From: Macrocystis pyrifera
Taxonomy: Eukaryota; Sar; Phaeophyceae; Laminariales; Laminariaceae
Direction of reading: 5' to 3'
Length of the DNA: 64,000 nucleotides
NCBI GenBank assembly: GCA_031763025.1
Contig: JASSKH010000004.1
Coordinates: 62,001 to 126,000 of the forward strand
Shown: positions 11,389 through 20,970 of the stretch, one piece after another
Numbering within the stretch: the first letter of the stretch is position 1
Layout: the number at the start of each line of letters is the position of its first letter
The notes under the pieces: model-generated
Told to the model about the DNA's origin: nothing
The model's input: the letters and a program-made list of their open reading frames with translations, nothing else
Databases searched by the model: none
Made by a program: the position numbers and the translations under genes

Positions 11389-11411
11389 GTTGTTGTTGTT
11401 GTTGTTGTTGT
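11389..11411. repeat. TGT microsatellite
   Basis: About seven TGT/GTT units. It lies about 40 bases before the dispersed repeat starting at 11452. Confidence 0.8.
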
Positions 11412-11451
11412 CTTTTTGTTGATATTTTCTACTGTATTCTTGCTTGTATTG

Positions 11452-11626
11452 TTGTATTCTCGTACCCCGTACGCTGGCACTTCACTTGCCTGATCCTTGA
11501 ATTTGAATCATTTTTGGTTTTTTGTCTCCCTCCGTCTCACATTCTGTGACCACATAATTAGTACAGACACTAAGTGTACTGGTGGAGCTGGGTAGAAAGG
11601 ACGATTTAATGTGAACGCAACAACAG
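11452..11626 (+). repeat. Dispersed repeat D, copy 1
   Basis: Matches 26283-26490 through blocks such as TTCTCGTACCC, TCTGTGACCAC and AAAGGACGATTTAATGTGAA. Related 3' parts occur at 55795-55900 and 56220-56320. Two copies end in a CAA-rich tail, which recalls a retrotransposon 3' end, but no coding part was found. Confidence 0.6.
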
Positions 11627-12150
11627 CAGTACAAGTAGAAGCAGCATGAATAAATACTACAATACTGCCCATTACACTACTAATACTACTGTTACTACAG
11701 TACTAACTTTCACATAACGGCAACGAAGCATGCAATCGGTACCATGGGTTGGGAGCATGACCACTATAGTGCTAACCCTAATATACACCACCTCCACTAT
11801 TACGCTGATGTGTGTGCTGTAGTAAGCGTGGAAGCAGCATGCACGCTACAAAATACTATATTGCTCCGACTACTATCAAGATTTGTGAATGTACAGACTA
11901 CGCATTATATACGGTTGAGTCAATCTACTGCTACTCGCCAGGCAGAAGCAGCATGTGCAGACGGCAAAAATAAAATATTAACAGACACCACAACAACGAC
12001 GACTAACGCTACTACTAAACGTACAGGTACTACTATGGCTATTGGACAGGCCTTAATAGACCCAACATGCACTCGGTGTCATGGGCTGCTATTAACATGA
12101 GTCCCACAAACTACAACTATTACGTACTATACTAACTATTCGTATTTGCA
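11627..12150. repeat. Diverged tandem units starting GAAGCAGCATG
   Basis: GAAGCAGCATG recurs near 11638, 11831 and 11946, each followed by ACTA-rich sequence, and a CATGGG phrase recurs. The block is related to 1-240. No gene was seen. Confidence 0.5.
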
Positions 12151-12714
12151 CGGCCAAGGAACGGAGTTGGCGTGCTTAATCCACAAGTGTGTGTACTCGA
12201 AACCATTTGTTGTAGTTGTTCGGGTTTGTTTGAGGAGTTGGAACACCGCATATCTTTCGGTCTCTGCTCAACACCCCCTCGCACTGAAAATCTGCGAAAA
12301 CGTCGCTGACTATTGCTTGTTTTTTCGTTTTTTCTCTGTCTTCCCTTTTGGTGTTTCAGATTTCGATTTCGAATTTTCGACGTCGAATTGTTTCCATCCT
12401 GTCTTCTCCTGATAAATAGTTAAAACGTTCGCCAGATGGAAATTTCGCCACATTCGAAGAATCGCAAAGAATTTGGGTCGTTTGTCCCCCAAACGGGACT
12501 GGAGTTCTCAAAGGGTATGTATGGTAGGTTTCAACTTGTTCAGAAATTCGACAAATTGAAGAATGGTGTTATGTGTTTGCACATTATTAATAGAATGGTG
12601 ATATGCTGAGAATTTTCGCAAGATGAACCCTTCGCTACATGCAAGGAGTTGCAAAAATTGAAACCAATATCCATGAAACGTACCAGGTACGTGCTTAAGG
12701 AGGAAGTGTGACGG
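12151..12714. other. No recognisable gene
   Basis: AT-rich intergenic sequence with short frames only. A perfect CGTACCAGGTACG palindrome lies at 12679-12691. Confidence 0.5.
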
Positions 12715-12720
12715 TATAAC

Positions 12721-13070
12721 CTACTGAGCTATAGGGGTAAAAGACCGAACGATTACCCAGCCCAGGTTAATCCTTATCCACTTTCCGACCTCTGAACGGC
12801 GGGATATTAGGGGCGTTAGAAACGTATACGTCTGTACGCTGACCTACCCGCTTCGTTTCATTTGCTGGGGAACCAGGGAGGTGTGTTATTGTTTTGTTTT
12901 TATTTTTTGTTATCCTGTTTTGTTTTGGGCACTCGCAAGCTTTTCTGTAAAAGAAACGTTCCAAGTGAAGTTCGAACCCGTGACCTCGACGACGTCAAAT
13001 GTGAGGGCGATACCTACTACTGAGCTATAGGGGTAAAAGACCGATCGATTACCCAGCCCAGGGTAATCCT
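12721..13070 (-). mobile_element. tRNA-related element with terminal direct repeats (T1)
   Basis: A 350-bp insertion bounded by the perfect 6-bp direct repeat TATAAC (12715-12720 and 13071-13076). Its ends are 54-bp direct repeats (12721-12774 and 13017-13070) with two differences. On the minus strand the right-hand repeat ends in an A-box-like TAGCTCAGTAG, and the adjoining internal sequence supplies GGGTTCGAAC, a B-box-like T arm, so a tRNA-like module straddles the repeat/internal boundary. The acceptor ends do not pair, so it is not a working tRNA gene. The repeats contain the hairpin ATTACCC/GGGTAAT. No protein is coded. It could be an odd SINE or a tRNA-bearing TRIM. Confidence 0.8.
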
Positions 13071-13108
13071 TATAACAGAAGTGACCTGAATACTTCTGAA
13101 GAACGCGT

Positions 13109-14673
13109 CTAGGATCCGCGAACGGTTATCACGCAGGTTGCAAAGTTGAGTATCGACCTATCGGTTGAACTCACAGCTGCCGTGCGTTTTTGGTTTGTAT
13201 ATAATATCACAGAAGGGTGGTCCAGGGTGGGGTTCAAAATGACGCTGAGGTTTTGAAAGAGTTGTCTACACTGTCTGAGTGAGTGCGAGTCTTCGTGGCA
13301 GTTCAAGCAGTGACCTCGGTTTTCGCTGAGGGCCGCGGCGCGAGCGGACGATGAAAGGAGGTCGCTCCAGAGGGGAGGGTCATCGGTCTGGATGGACATG
13401 CAAACAGCGTGAACTTATGAGTCCTGGTGTTCTTCTAGGGGCCATCAGCTGATAGAGGTGTCAAGCCACGGGTCGAGACAGTCAGAGATGGATGTATTGA
13501 CATTCATCACAAGCGGATTATTGCGCGATCCTGTCTGCCATGAAGGCGACTGGGGAAGCGTCCAGCCCTGGCCGCGACCATTACTGGCGGGCCGGGGCCC
13601 TGAGGGCGTGAATGACCGCACTCGAAGAAGTAGGCAAATAAACATATTTTTCGACGTTGATGTCAAGTGTCTTGATATTCGCGAGAGTCTCAAAAGCCAA
13701 CCACATGGCGTCCAAAGTACCGAACGGTCTCGATACCGTGACCAAACCTCCCGGGTACAGCGTGGGCATCAAGCTGGGGTACTGTTCTTTAACTGCCATC
13801 CGAACCACCTCCAGGACCTACACCCCCGGTGCCAAAACGCGCTCAGTCCCCGTCACTGCCGACACCACCCCTCGAAATGCACGGCTAAAAGCGCAAAAGA
13901 TGGTCCCGTTATGTATGCCAAAACTATACAACTTGGTGTGGCTGGTCCCCGTGTCGATGCGGTCGAAGTGGTTGTGCATTATCCTCAGGAGGGGCGTGAT
14001 GCCTCCGGTCCCATCGCTCCGGCTGCGAGGGCGCGCGACACCTGTCCAAAACATCATCCGTCAAGGTAGTGAGGGGGGCGGTCGTGGGTATGTCAGGCGT
14101 GATGGCACGCGCGGAGGATTTCTGGAGGGGGTACTCCCAACCGGGAATCCAATCGGTAAAACCGAGGCCTTGATGACTGCCATCGATGCACATCATGAGC
14201 ATGTCAGACGCGGAGGCCTTGACCGAACGCGTGAGTTGTTGAGCGGCATCGGAAGGGTTGATCGAAGAGGGAAAAGGTAGAACAGAAATGCGAGAGAGAT
14301 CTTTGGGTCCCAGGTGTTTGTACGCCCCTAGAACGTCGGCGGTGTGTATTTTCGCGGCGGCTGCGGCGGCTGAGTCGATCGAGGATGTTCGGGCGTGAGC
14401 GAGGATAGACGACACGTGCATGGCGCGGTCATCGGACATGATCAAGCGGCCAAGAAGCGCGGCGGAAGACGAAACATCGGTCAGCGAGGTTCTCCCTACT
14501 AGCCTACCAAACAAAAGAGAAAAAGGAAAAATAAAAGTGAAAACTATTGTAACGTTGAGTGTGCAAGGTGACGAGGTGTTGGGTGAGGTGAAGGTGCAAG
14601 GTGATGAGGTGATATATGAGGAGGTTAAAGTAGAAAGAGAGAAATGTGGCACCAGGGAGCAGCAGCAGCACAT
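13109..14673 (-). pseudogene. Gag-like retroelement remnant with CCHC zinc knuckle
   Basis: Overlapping minus-strand frames (13924-14673, 13818-14057, 13581-13808, 13445-13693, 13109-13399) read as one protein broken by frameshifts. The first contains SSSAALLGRLIMSDDRAMHV and a low-complexity N-terminus. The last ends with CLNCHEDSHSLRQC, a perfect C-X2-C-X4-H-X4-C knuckle. A polar N-terminal part plus a C-terminal knuckle fits a retrotransposon gag, which packages element RNA; the superfamily cannot be told. A related segment (SSSAELFGHLAMFVDRAMSM) occurs on the plus strand near 42785-42880. No RT or integrase was seen nearby. Confidence 0.65.
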
Positions 14674-14922
14674 GGCAACAGCAGCCTCGCCAGCTACGTC
14701 TGCAACAGCAGCAGCAGGACCAAGTGGGTCTCCTAAGCGAATGCGACGGTCGCCTGGCCGGGACGGCCGATATACACTGATGCTGGATTAACTGCCATCA
14801 TTGCGTTGCTTGACCATCACCATCATACTATCATGTACCTGGTACCAGTGATGGCAGATACGGGATATAGAAGCAATTACGGACGTGTAATTACGGCAAT
14901 CAAGCAATTTTAATTACGGACG

Positions 14923-15455
14923 CTGTCGTGCCTCCCCGCAGGGGATGTGGCAGACACTTGAAAACAAAAAGCTAAAAAAAAAACACACTACTTATTAACA
15001 TAGTAAGACTAGGACCTAAGGGAAAATAACAGGCAAACCAAGGAACAAGGCACCCTCCAGGAGCCGCAGGACACGCACGGAGATACATCTCACCTATTCT
15101 ACGAAACTCGAGAGAAAAAGAAAAAACTAAAAGAGAAAACTATCGTGCCTCCTCGCAGGGGATGTGGCCGACACTTGAAAAGGACGTGCTAAAAAAAACA
15201 ATCCACTTCCCATAAACAGAGTAGGGCTAGAAACTAAGGGAAAATAACAGGCTAACCGAAGCACAAAGAACCATCCAGGTAAACGCAGCAGGTGCGGCAC
15301 GAGTAGCGTAGCCAGGTCCTCCCTACTAGTCTGCATGGTACCTTGCAGACACTTGAAAACAACGAGCTTAAGAAAAAACACCACTACGTACAAATACTTG
15401 GAACCAAGGGAAAATAACAAGCAAACCCAAGCGCAAAGCACCCTCCAGGTAGTAT
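14923..15455 (-). repeat. LINE 3'-UTR-like repeat, first cluster
   Basis: Two adjacent ~215-bp units (14923-15139, 15140-15345) and a partial third (15346-15455). They share GATGTGGC, GACACTTGAAAA, ACCAAGGGAAAATAACA and GCACCCTCCAGG. The reverse complement matches 55370-55600, and its start GGCAGGGTAGCAAGG matches the tail of the LINE copy at 55100, so LINE 3'-UTR origin is inferred. Long frames here (for example 15127-15771 on the minus strand) run through the repeat and are not taken as genes. Confidence 0.65.
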
Positions 15456-15907
15456 TCCTGCGTACGTCATGGTCTGCCAGACAGGATCTCGTCCACCATT
15501 GTATCGTTTGGAATGGGGTAATGTTTTGTACTGTAACATCTGGCAGTGGTTTGAGGATCAAGCGCAAAACAAAAAAATGTATGTGCAGTACAGGTACGCA
15601 GGTTAGTATTCCTGCGTACATAAGGCTTATGAAAAACCGAAACCGGAAAAATCGACTCGGTTTTTCTCGGGTTTCTTTCCTGTCGCCTATCCCAATAACG
15701 CCTCGATATCTATCTGTATGGAGACCTCTTCGTAACGTATGGATACGCCACACCCGACGCAGCCAGCACATAGCCTATAGCCAGCAGGCAGGCCACATCT
15801 CGCAACAGCGTAGTAGCATATTAGAATAGCAGCACCGCGCACAGAAGCAGCAGTGGCAGTTTATTTATGAATGGAAGAAATGAAAAAATAAAGAGTAAGT
15901 GCATAAA
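15456..15907. other. Spacer between repeat clusters
   Basis: No gene or recognisable element. The phrase GTATTCCTGCGTAC occurs twice (near 15463 and 15607), a short direct repeat. Confidence 0.45.
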
Positions 15908-16340
15908 ACTGTCGTGCTTCCCCGCAGGGTTTGTGGCAGACACTTGATAAGAACAAACTAAAAAAACACCACTACTTATGGACAGAGGAAGACAAGGAAC
16001 CAAGGGAAAACAACAGACAAACCAAGCACAAAGCACCCTCCAGGTAGCCGCAGGAGACGCACGGAGATACATGGCATTGATTCTGTGAAATAAAAGAGAA
16101 GAAGGAAAAACTAACAGAGAAAACTGTCGTGCTTCCCCTTAGGGGATGTGGCAGGCGCTAGAAAAGGACTAGCTAGAAAATAAATGCACTACTCCTAAAC
16201 AGAGTAAGACTAGGAACCAAGGGAAAAACAGGCAGACCGAAGCACAAAGCTCCCTCCATGTAGCCGCAGCAGGTTGTGGTACGAGTAGCATAGCCAGGTT
16301 CTCCCTACTAGTCCGCCTGGTACCTTGCTACCCTGTCAGC
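15908..16340 (-). repeat. LINE 3'-UTR-like repeat, second cluster
   Basis: Two units (15908-16122 and 16123-16340) repeat the A-then-B order of 14923-15345. Unit A ends with CGCACGGAGATACAT and unit B ends with GGTACCTTGCTACCCTGTC. The dimer itself was therefore copied, or both clusters descend from a source element with a tandem 3' UTR. Confidence 0.65.
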
Positions 16341-17024
16341 TGTTTCCGTCCTGCATTCGTCAACATGTCGAATGTCCTTTACCAACCACGACAAATATCC
16401 CATATCCCCGCCCAGTACCATCACGAGTAGTTCCGAACGCCAGCACGCAGACGCTCGGTCTCAGCCAAACCTCGCCCGCTGGGGTGCCATCTTTGCCGGT
16501 CCCGACTGGTCTTTCTCGTCACTCTCACCAACTCCAACTGCGATTTCACCAAAAAATGGCAATCAAACTGAGAACGGCACCCGATTGAATTTCATCGAGC
16601 GCAATAATAATGACAATATAGGCTAGAATTAGAGTCGAATAACAGCAAAACAATGTGGAAAGCGAGCATGAGCATAGCAAAGACACTTTATGTGGGGTTA
16701 GTTTGTTCGGGTATCGGGTTGTGTCGATAAACTCTGGGTAGGTGGTACCACGAGCTTGCGCTGGTAGTGACTAAACTACCTGGCTCGTGTTTGGAAACCA
16801 AAAGAACGGTTGCATGCTGAAAGTTGCCGCTTGTAGGGAAAGAAGAATGGACAAGAGAGAAAACGAAAAGTTGAAGAAGAGGAGTGAGGGTTTGTGCGTG
16901 TTCAACGGTCCTCGGTCTTTTCGCACCCACGGGAACGCGTGAGATGTACATATCCTACGGGCCGTCGTACTGAACGACCTACAACAACGTTCATTGGAGT
17001 TATAATCCCTTACCAACTAAAGCC
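16341..17024. other. No recognisable gene
   Basis: Short frames only on both strands. The stretch lies 5' of the duplicated block that precedes the main gene. Confidence 0.45.
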
Positions 17025-17552
17025 TTGTCCCGACGAACGACCAGGACCCTGTTCTCGAAACTCCCTTGTAGGTGTAGGTGCTGCCTTGGTGAGTGTACCG
17101 ATACTTTTGGTACGTACCTCCGCCGGATATGTGCTACCAACACTCATGGACGTTCAAAGCAATACGTAGGTCGACCTCAAACGCTTACTGTTACCTTTCT
17201 GCTTTTTCAGCAGTCGTCTATACTCTGAGCGATACTCTGAGCGATGCCTAAAGTGCACTGCAGTCGCCACGGAAGACTTCTCCCGACAATAGGCCTCACT
17301 CATGGAACAGTACCTACTTAGAGCTAATGCAATGTCCCGACGAACGACCAGGATCCAATTGTCGAAATTGGCTTGCGTAGGTGTAGGTAAGTACTGGTTT
17401 GCTCATTACTGCACTACTGGTACGTACTCCCGCCAGACATGTGCTACCAGTATGCTTGTACGTGTTACCTCAAGGAAATACGCAGATCGACGGCAAAACG
17501 CTCACTGTTGCGCTTCTGCTTCTTTGTGCAATAATATTCCATGCTACTGAGG
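17025..17552. repeat. Tandem duplication upstream of the beta-helix gene
   Basis: Two ~210-bp blocks (17025-17228 and 17333-17552, offset ~305) share GTCCCGACGAACGACCAGGA, GTAGGTGTAGGT, CATGTGCTACCA-type and GCTTCTGCTT-type phrases. They end 290 bases before the start codon of the main gene, so they may carry its promoter region. No TATA or Inr element was assigned. Confidence 0.6.
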
Positions 17553-17843
17553 GTTCGCCAGATTGACTGTTGTACTGTGGTCTCTACTGAAGATTTTCCA
17601 CGACACGATACTGATGTTTCATATTTCTCCACCGGAATTAACTTTGTCGGGTGACGATATCGTCGTTCCCATCCGGCGCACCGCTGCTCCAACTATTGTT
17701 GGCAACAGCTAGCGTTTCCAACTACGTGATTTTGTGTGTTGCGGTAGTTCTTAGTACGAACGGGGTCTCCTATCCGTTTTTTCGCGGTGCAAACCCTCAC
17801 CTCTACGTTTCCGTTTCGTTTGTGTACTTATTTGACCAGTGTG

Positions 17844-18315
17844 ATGATTGCCCTGGTGATACTGGCTGCGTGGACAGTCTCCGTCGTCTCAGGACAAGAA
17901 ATTACGGCATGCCCATCTGGTACGTTTTCAGCGAACATAACTACGTCCGCTGAGATGCAGAGTCTTGCGGACACGATGAACTGCAGCGGCCAAGGGGTGT
18001 TTAACATCACCCTGTATGGCAGCGTGCAAATAAACAAGAGGATCGAGGTGTCGAATGAGAAGGTTGTGTATATCGCTGGGTCTGGGTTCCCTACCATTCG
18101 TGCTGCGTCACGCGAAAGCACCGAATCGAGCGCAGGCACCGACGCTGGAAACATCACCGGCATATTCCTGGTATCTGGCGGGTCTACTCTAACCGTGAAC
18201 GCCTTGGCCCTGGAGGGAGGATATTCAAAAGATGGGGGGGCAGTCGCGGTGCTCTCATCCAGCTCTTTGAGCGCGTTCGACTGCTCCTTTAAGAACAACA
18301 ATGCTGCAACCGGAG
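17844..18315 (+). CDS. Exon 1: signal peptide and first beta-helix turns
   Basis: Start ATG 17844 gives MIALVILAAWTVSVVSGQ, a clear secretion signal. An upstream in-frame GTG (17787) is not a natural eukaryotic start. About 140 extracellular residues follow, with several N-X-S/T sites (NITT, NCS, NITL, NITG) and the beta-helix phrase GIFLVSGGSTLTVNALALEG. The exon ends SFKNNNAATGG with FKNN as the first FxxN motif. The donor is GGAG|GTGACG at 18316, leaving phase 1, the same phase as every cassette exon that follows. Reading past the donor meets a stop at 18354, which supports splicing here. Confidence 0.82.
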
Positions 18316-19874
18316 GTGACGCACTACTTGGCAGACGGAGCAAGGAGTATTTGTAGACAACGGATTATAGTACTATTACGCCCCCTCTCCCACAAAGGTT
18401 ATTGATTGACTGCTGCCAGAGTAGTAAACACAACCAGCGTTGAGTTGACGGAAACGGAGCGTCGATCTCTCTACATGGAGGTATTCGCAGGTATTTCCGT
18501 TTGGCTTGCTGTGTACGTCGCTATCTCTCCTAACTAACACACACCGACACGAGTGCAAACAGCGCCGGTTTACTCCGTCGACACAGTGAATAGTAACGGT
18601 GGTACAATCTATTCGACTGGTTTACAGGTTTTCCTCGACTATGGCATGTGCCTCTCTGAACGTTGCGTTTGCGGACGGTATGCCCTTCAGCGTGGGAGAA
18701 CGAACTCCAATCCAGAATATTCAAGACCTGTGCCATAGCCCGCCGATCAATTTGACATCCTGCAGCAGGTAGAAGTTTCAACATTCGCACCTGGTGATAG
18801 ATTTGGTAGCAACGCAGATTCTCCAACATAAAGTGTACACCTGGATTGTCGTATTCGACAACTGCGGCGGCGGCATATCCTTCTATGAACTTATTTCCAC
18901 CGGTAAGTCTGGCTTTTTCGCATCACGCATATTTTCGCGCTATGACTGGCTAATTTTCGCCATACAACAACCAGGGCTGAGTCAACGAGACGGACTACGG
19001 GGATAATTCGTTCGCGTGCATTTCCATATTGGGCCTGCGTAGAGTGGTTGGCGAAACAAGTTTTGCTGGCATGGTGGATGCCGTGCGATGTCGTACGAGA
19101 GAGGCCGCAGTCGTCAAACACCCGCAACTACGCACTTGTTGCGATCGACCATATCCACAGTTCATGTACTGTTGTTACGTTAACCCAGCCCTGTTCCACG
19201 TTGGTGAATATATCATAGTAGGATATTTTGTACGTTCCTCGATAAATGTGTTGTGCAAGCAACCTCCTTACATCCAACAGCTATTTAACGTACATTCACC
19301 CTGGCCATATGCCTCAGAAATAACCTTTGTGAAATATTCCTGGCTGTCAGAATATGGTATTTTCGAAACGGGTCCCCAGACATTGACCACGCATTAAGCA
19401 GCCGAAGTACAGGCGACATTTCTACCGATCGTTACACTTATTAAAAAGTATATAACATACCGAACTGCACACACGAATATGACGTGTAGGTTCAGACGTA
19501 GAATGTAATGACGCACCATCGAATATGCCGCATCGATGGTCACCAACGACACCAAGAACTATGGTATGATTATTTTGGCTCGTCTGTACCACTGCGTAAT
19601 AATAGTCCATTGTATAAGATATTTAATGGCCTGACAATTCTCACTCCGGACTGTGCCTCAGTGTATATGGTTCAATCAGTATTCGACTCTAGATTGAATA
19701 CACATACACCAGGTGCACGTATGGTCCCCCATGTGTGTTTCCTGTTGCTGTTCACTCTGTACAAGGGCTAGGCCGTCGGGCCTCGTGTAGACACGTTTTG
19801 TTCTGTTCATGAGAGAGAGCCCCTTTTTCTGGCACTAACGAACATACCGTTCGGTAACGCCTGTCCTCGCACAG
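18316..19874 (+). other. Intron 1
   Basis: Within it, near 18596-18680, GGTIYSTGLQVF resembles the start of a cassette exon but lacks a good acceptor and the FxxN end. It is possibly a decayed cassette. Nothing else was recognised. Confidence 0.5.
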
Positions 19875-19952
19875 GTGCCATTTATGCCGAAGGGTCAGAG
19901 GTCCATATTGTCGGTACCACTCAGTTTTCCGGTAATTCCGCCAACATCGGAG
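19875..19952 (+). CDS. Cassette exon 2 (26 codons)
   Basis: Acceptor CGCACAG at 19874; donor GGAG|GTGAG at 19953. It encodes AIYAEGSEVHIVGTTQF, then SGNSANIG. The Gly codon on each side is split by the intron (phase 1-1), so splicing to neighbours rebuilds GGAI. FSGN is the FxxN motif. It belongs to the subtype without Cys. Confidence 0.82.
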
Positions 19953-20889
19953 GTGAGAAACCAAGCTACTTCAAACGATGTGGGCCTGTCTTAGAATGGC
20001 GGTATACGTCGGTTAGGCGTCTGCGCAGAGCACGCGGGAACTGAATGTTAGCACGTACCACAATATGAATAAAATGCGACTTATTTGTAGATCTGGAGCC
20101 TACACATCGTGTGCGATTGCGTGGCCTGGTGCCGAATTGCCTTGAGTCGCAAATGTTCTCAAGACACTAGGTGGGCATATTCGTCTACTTTGCCCAGTGT
20201 TCCCTCAGATGACATATCCGGTTATGGATCGGTACCTGGTTTGGATCGGAGGTTAGCGTATCCTCGTTTTTTTTGTTCGTTTTAGCTAAGAAAAATGGAG
20301 GTCAGAACGATACAGACGATTTTTTACCTTCGAGCACATCTCTGCTGTGAGTACAAGTGAGCATTTCTACAGCAACAAAGAACACAAATACAATAGCTTT
20401 GTGCTTCATTTATCGTTGAGACCATTGGGAGCACGCTAGACAAAGCTCGACCGCCAGCAAGGCGAGGAGCTCCGTCAACCAGAAGCAGGTTGGCTCACTA
20501 TACACCGTTCGTAGAACACACCTACGGTCAGCCATGTGACTTCTAATACGGCAGGTGCATCGATGTAAAAAATCGGATGTTGTTGAGACATTGCATCTAG
20601 AACTGGGGAAGTTCATAGGTTAAAAAATATGAAATGCATGTTCCGCCGCGAATATCTGGCCGAACGCACGCGAGGGCGCGCGCTACCTTTGGGGAGGCAT
20701 TAAAACTTACGCGATTACAAAGCCAAAGCTGCGCGAAAGGACACCTCATAACAATAAACGCCCAAAACACTTGAATAGTAGATCATATAACTACATGCAC
20801 TGAAGTCACGATTACGGGTATAAGCTATTCTCAAGTGCCTACACGCAGTGAACATGCGTCAAGCGTGTATTTCTCACGTTATAACGCAG

Positions 20890-20970
20890 GTGCCATATAT
20901 GTCAATGCCTCGGAGGTTAGCATCAGCGGAAACACTTCGTTCTCTGACAACTCAGCATGGGGATTCGGAG
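20890..20970 (+). CDS. Cassette exon 3 (27 codons)
   Basis: Acceptor AACGCAG; donor GGAG|GTGAGAACGG. It reads AIYVNASEVSISGNTSF then SDNSAWGFG. FSDN is the FxxN motif and NAS a possible glycosylation site. It is symmetric phase 1-1. The first intron bases GAACGGAAAC recur after other cassettes, suggesting exon and intron were duplicated together. Confidence 0.84.

Noticed and set aside
12959..13034. Possible tRNA gene on the minus strand
   Set aside because: A-box and B-box words are present, but acceptor and T stems do not pair, and the sequence is part of the repeat-bounded element T1.
15127..15771. 214-codon minus frame
   Set aside because: Runs through LINE 3'-UTR-like repeats; length reflects the repeat, not a gene.
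18553..18770. Possible extra exon after exon 1 (frame with ACASLNVAFADGMPFSVGE)
   Set aside because: The reading frame does not fit phase 1 from exon 1 and no repeat motif is present. Left out of the model.
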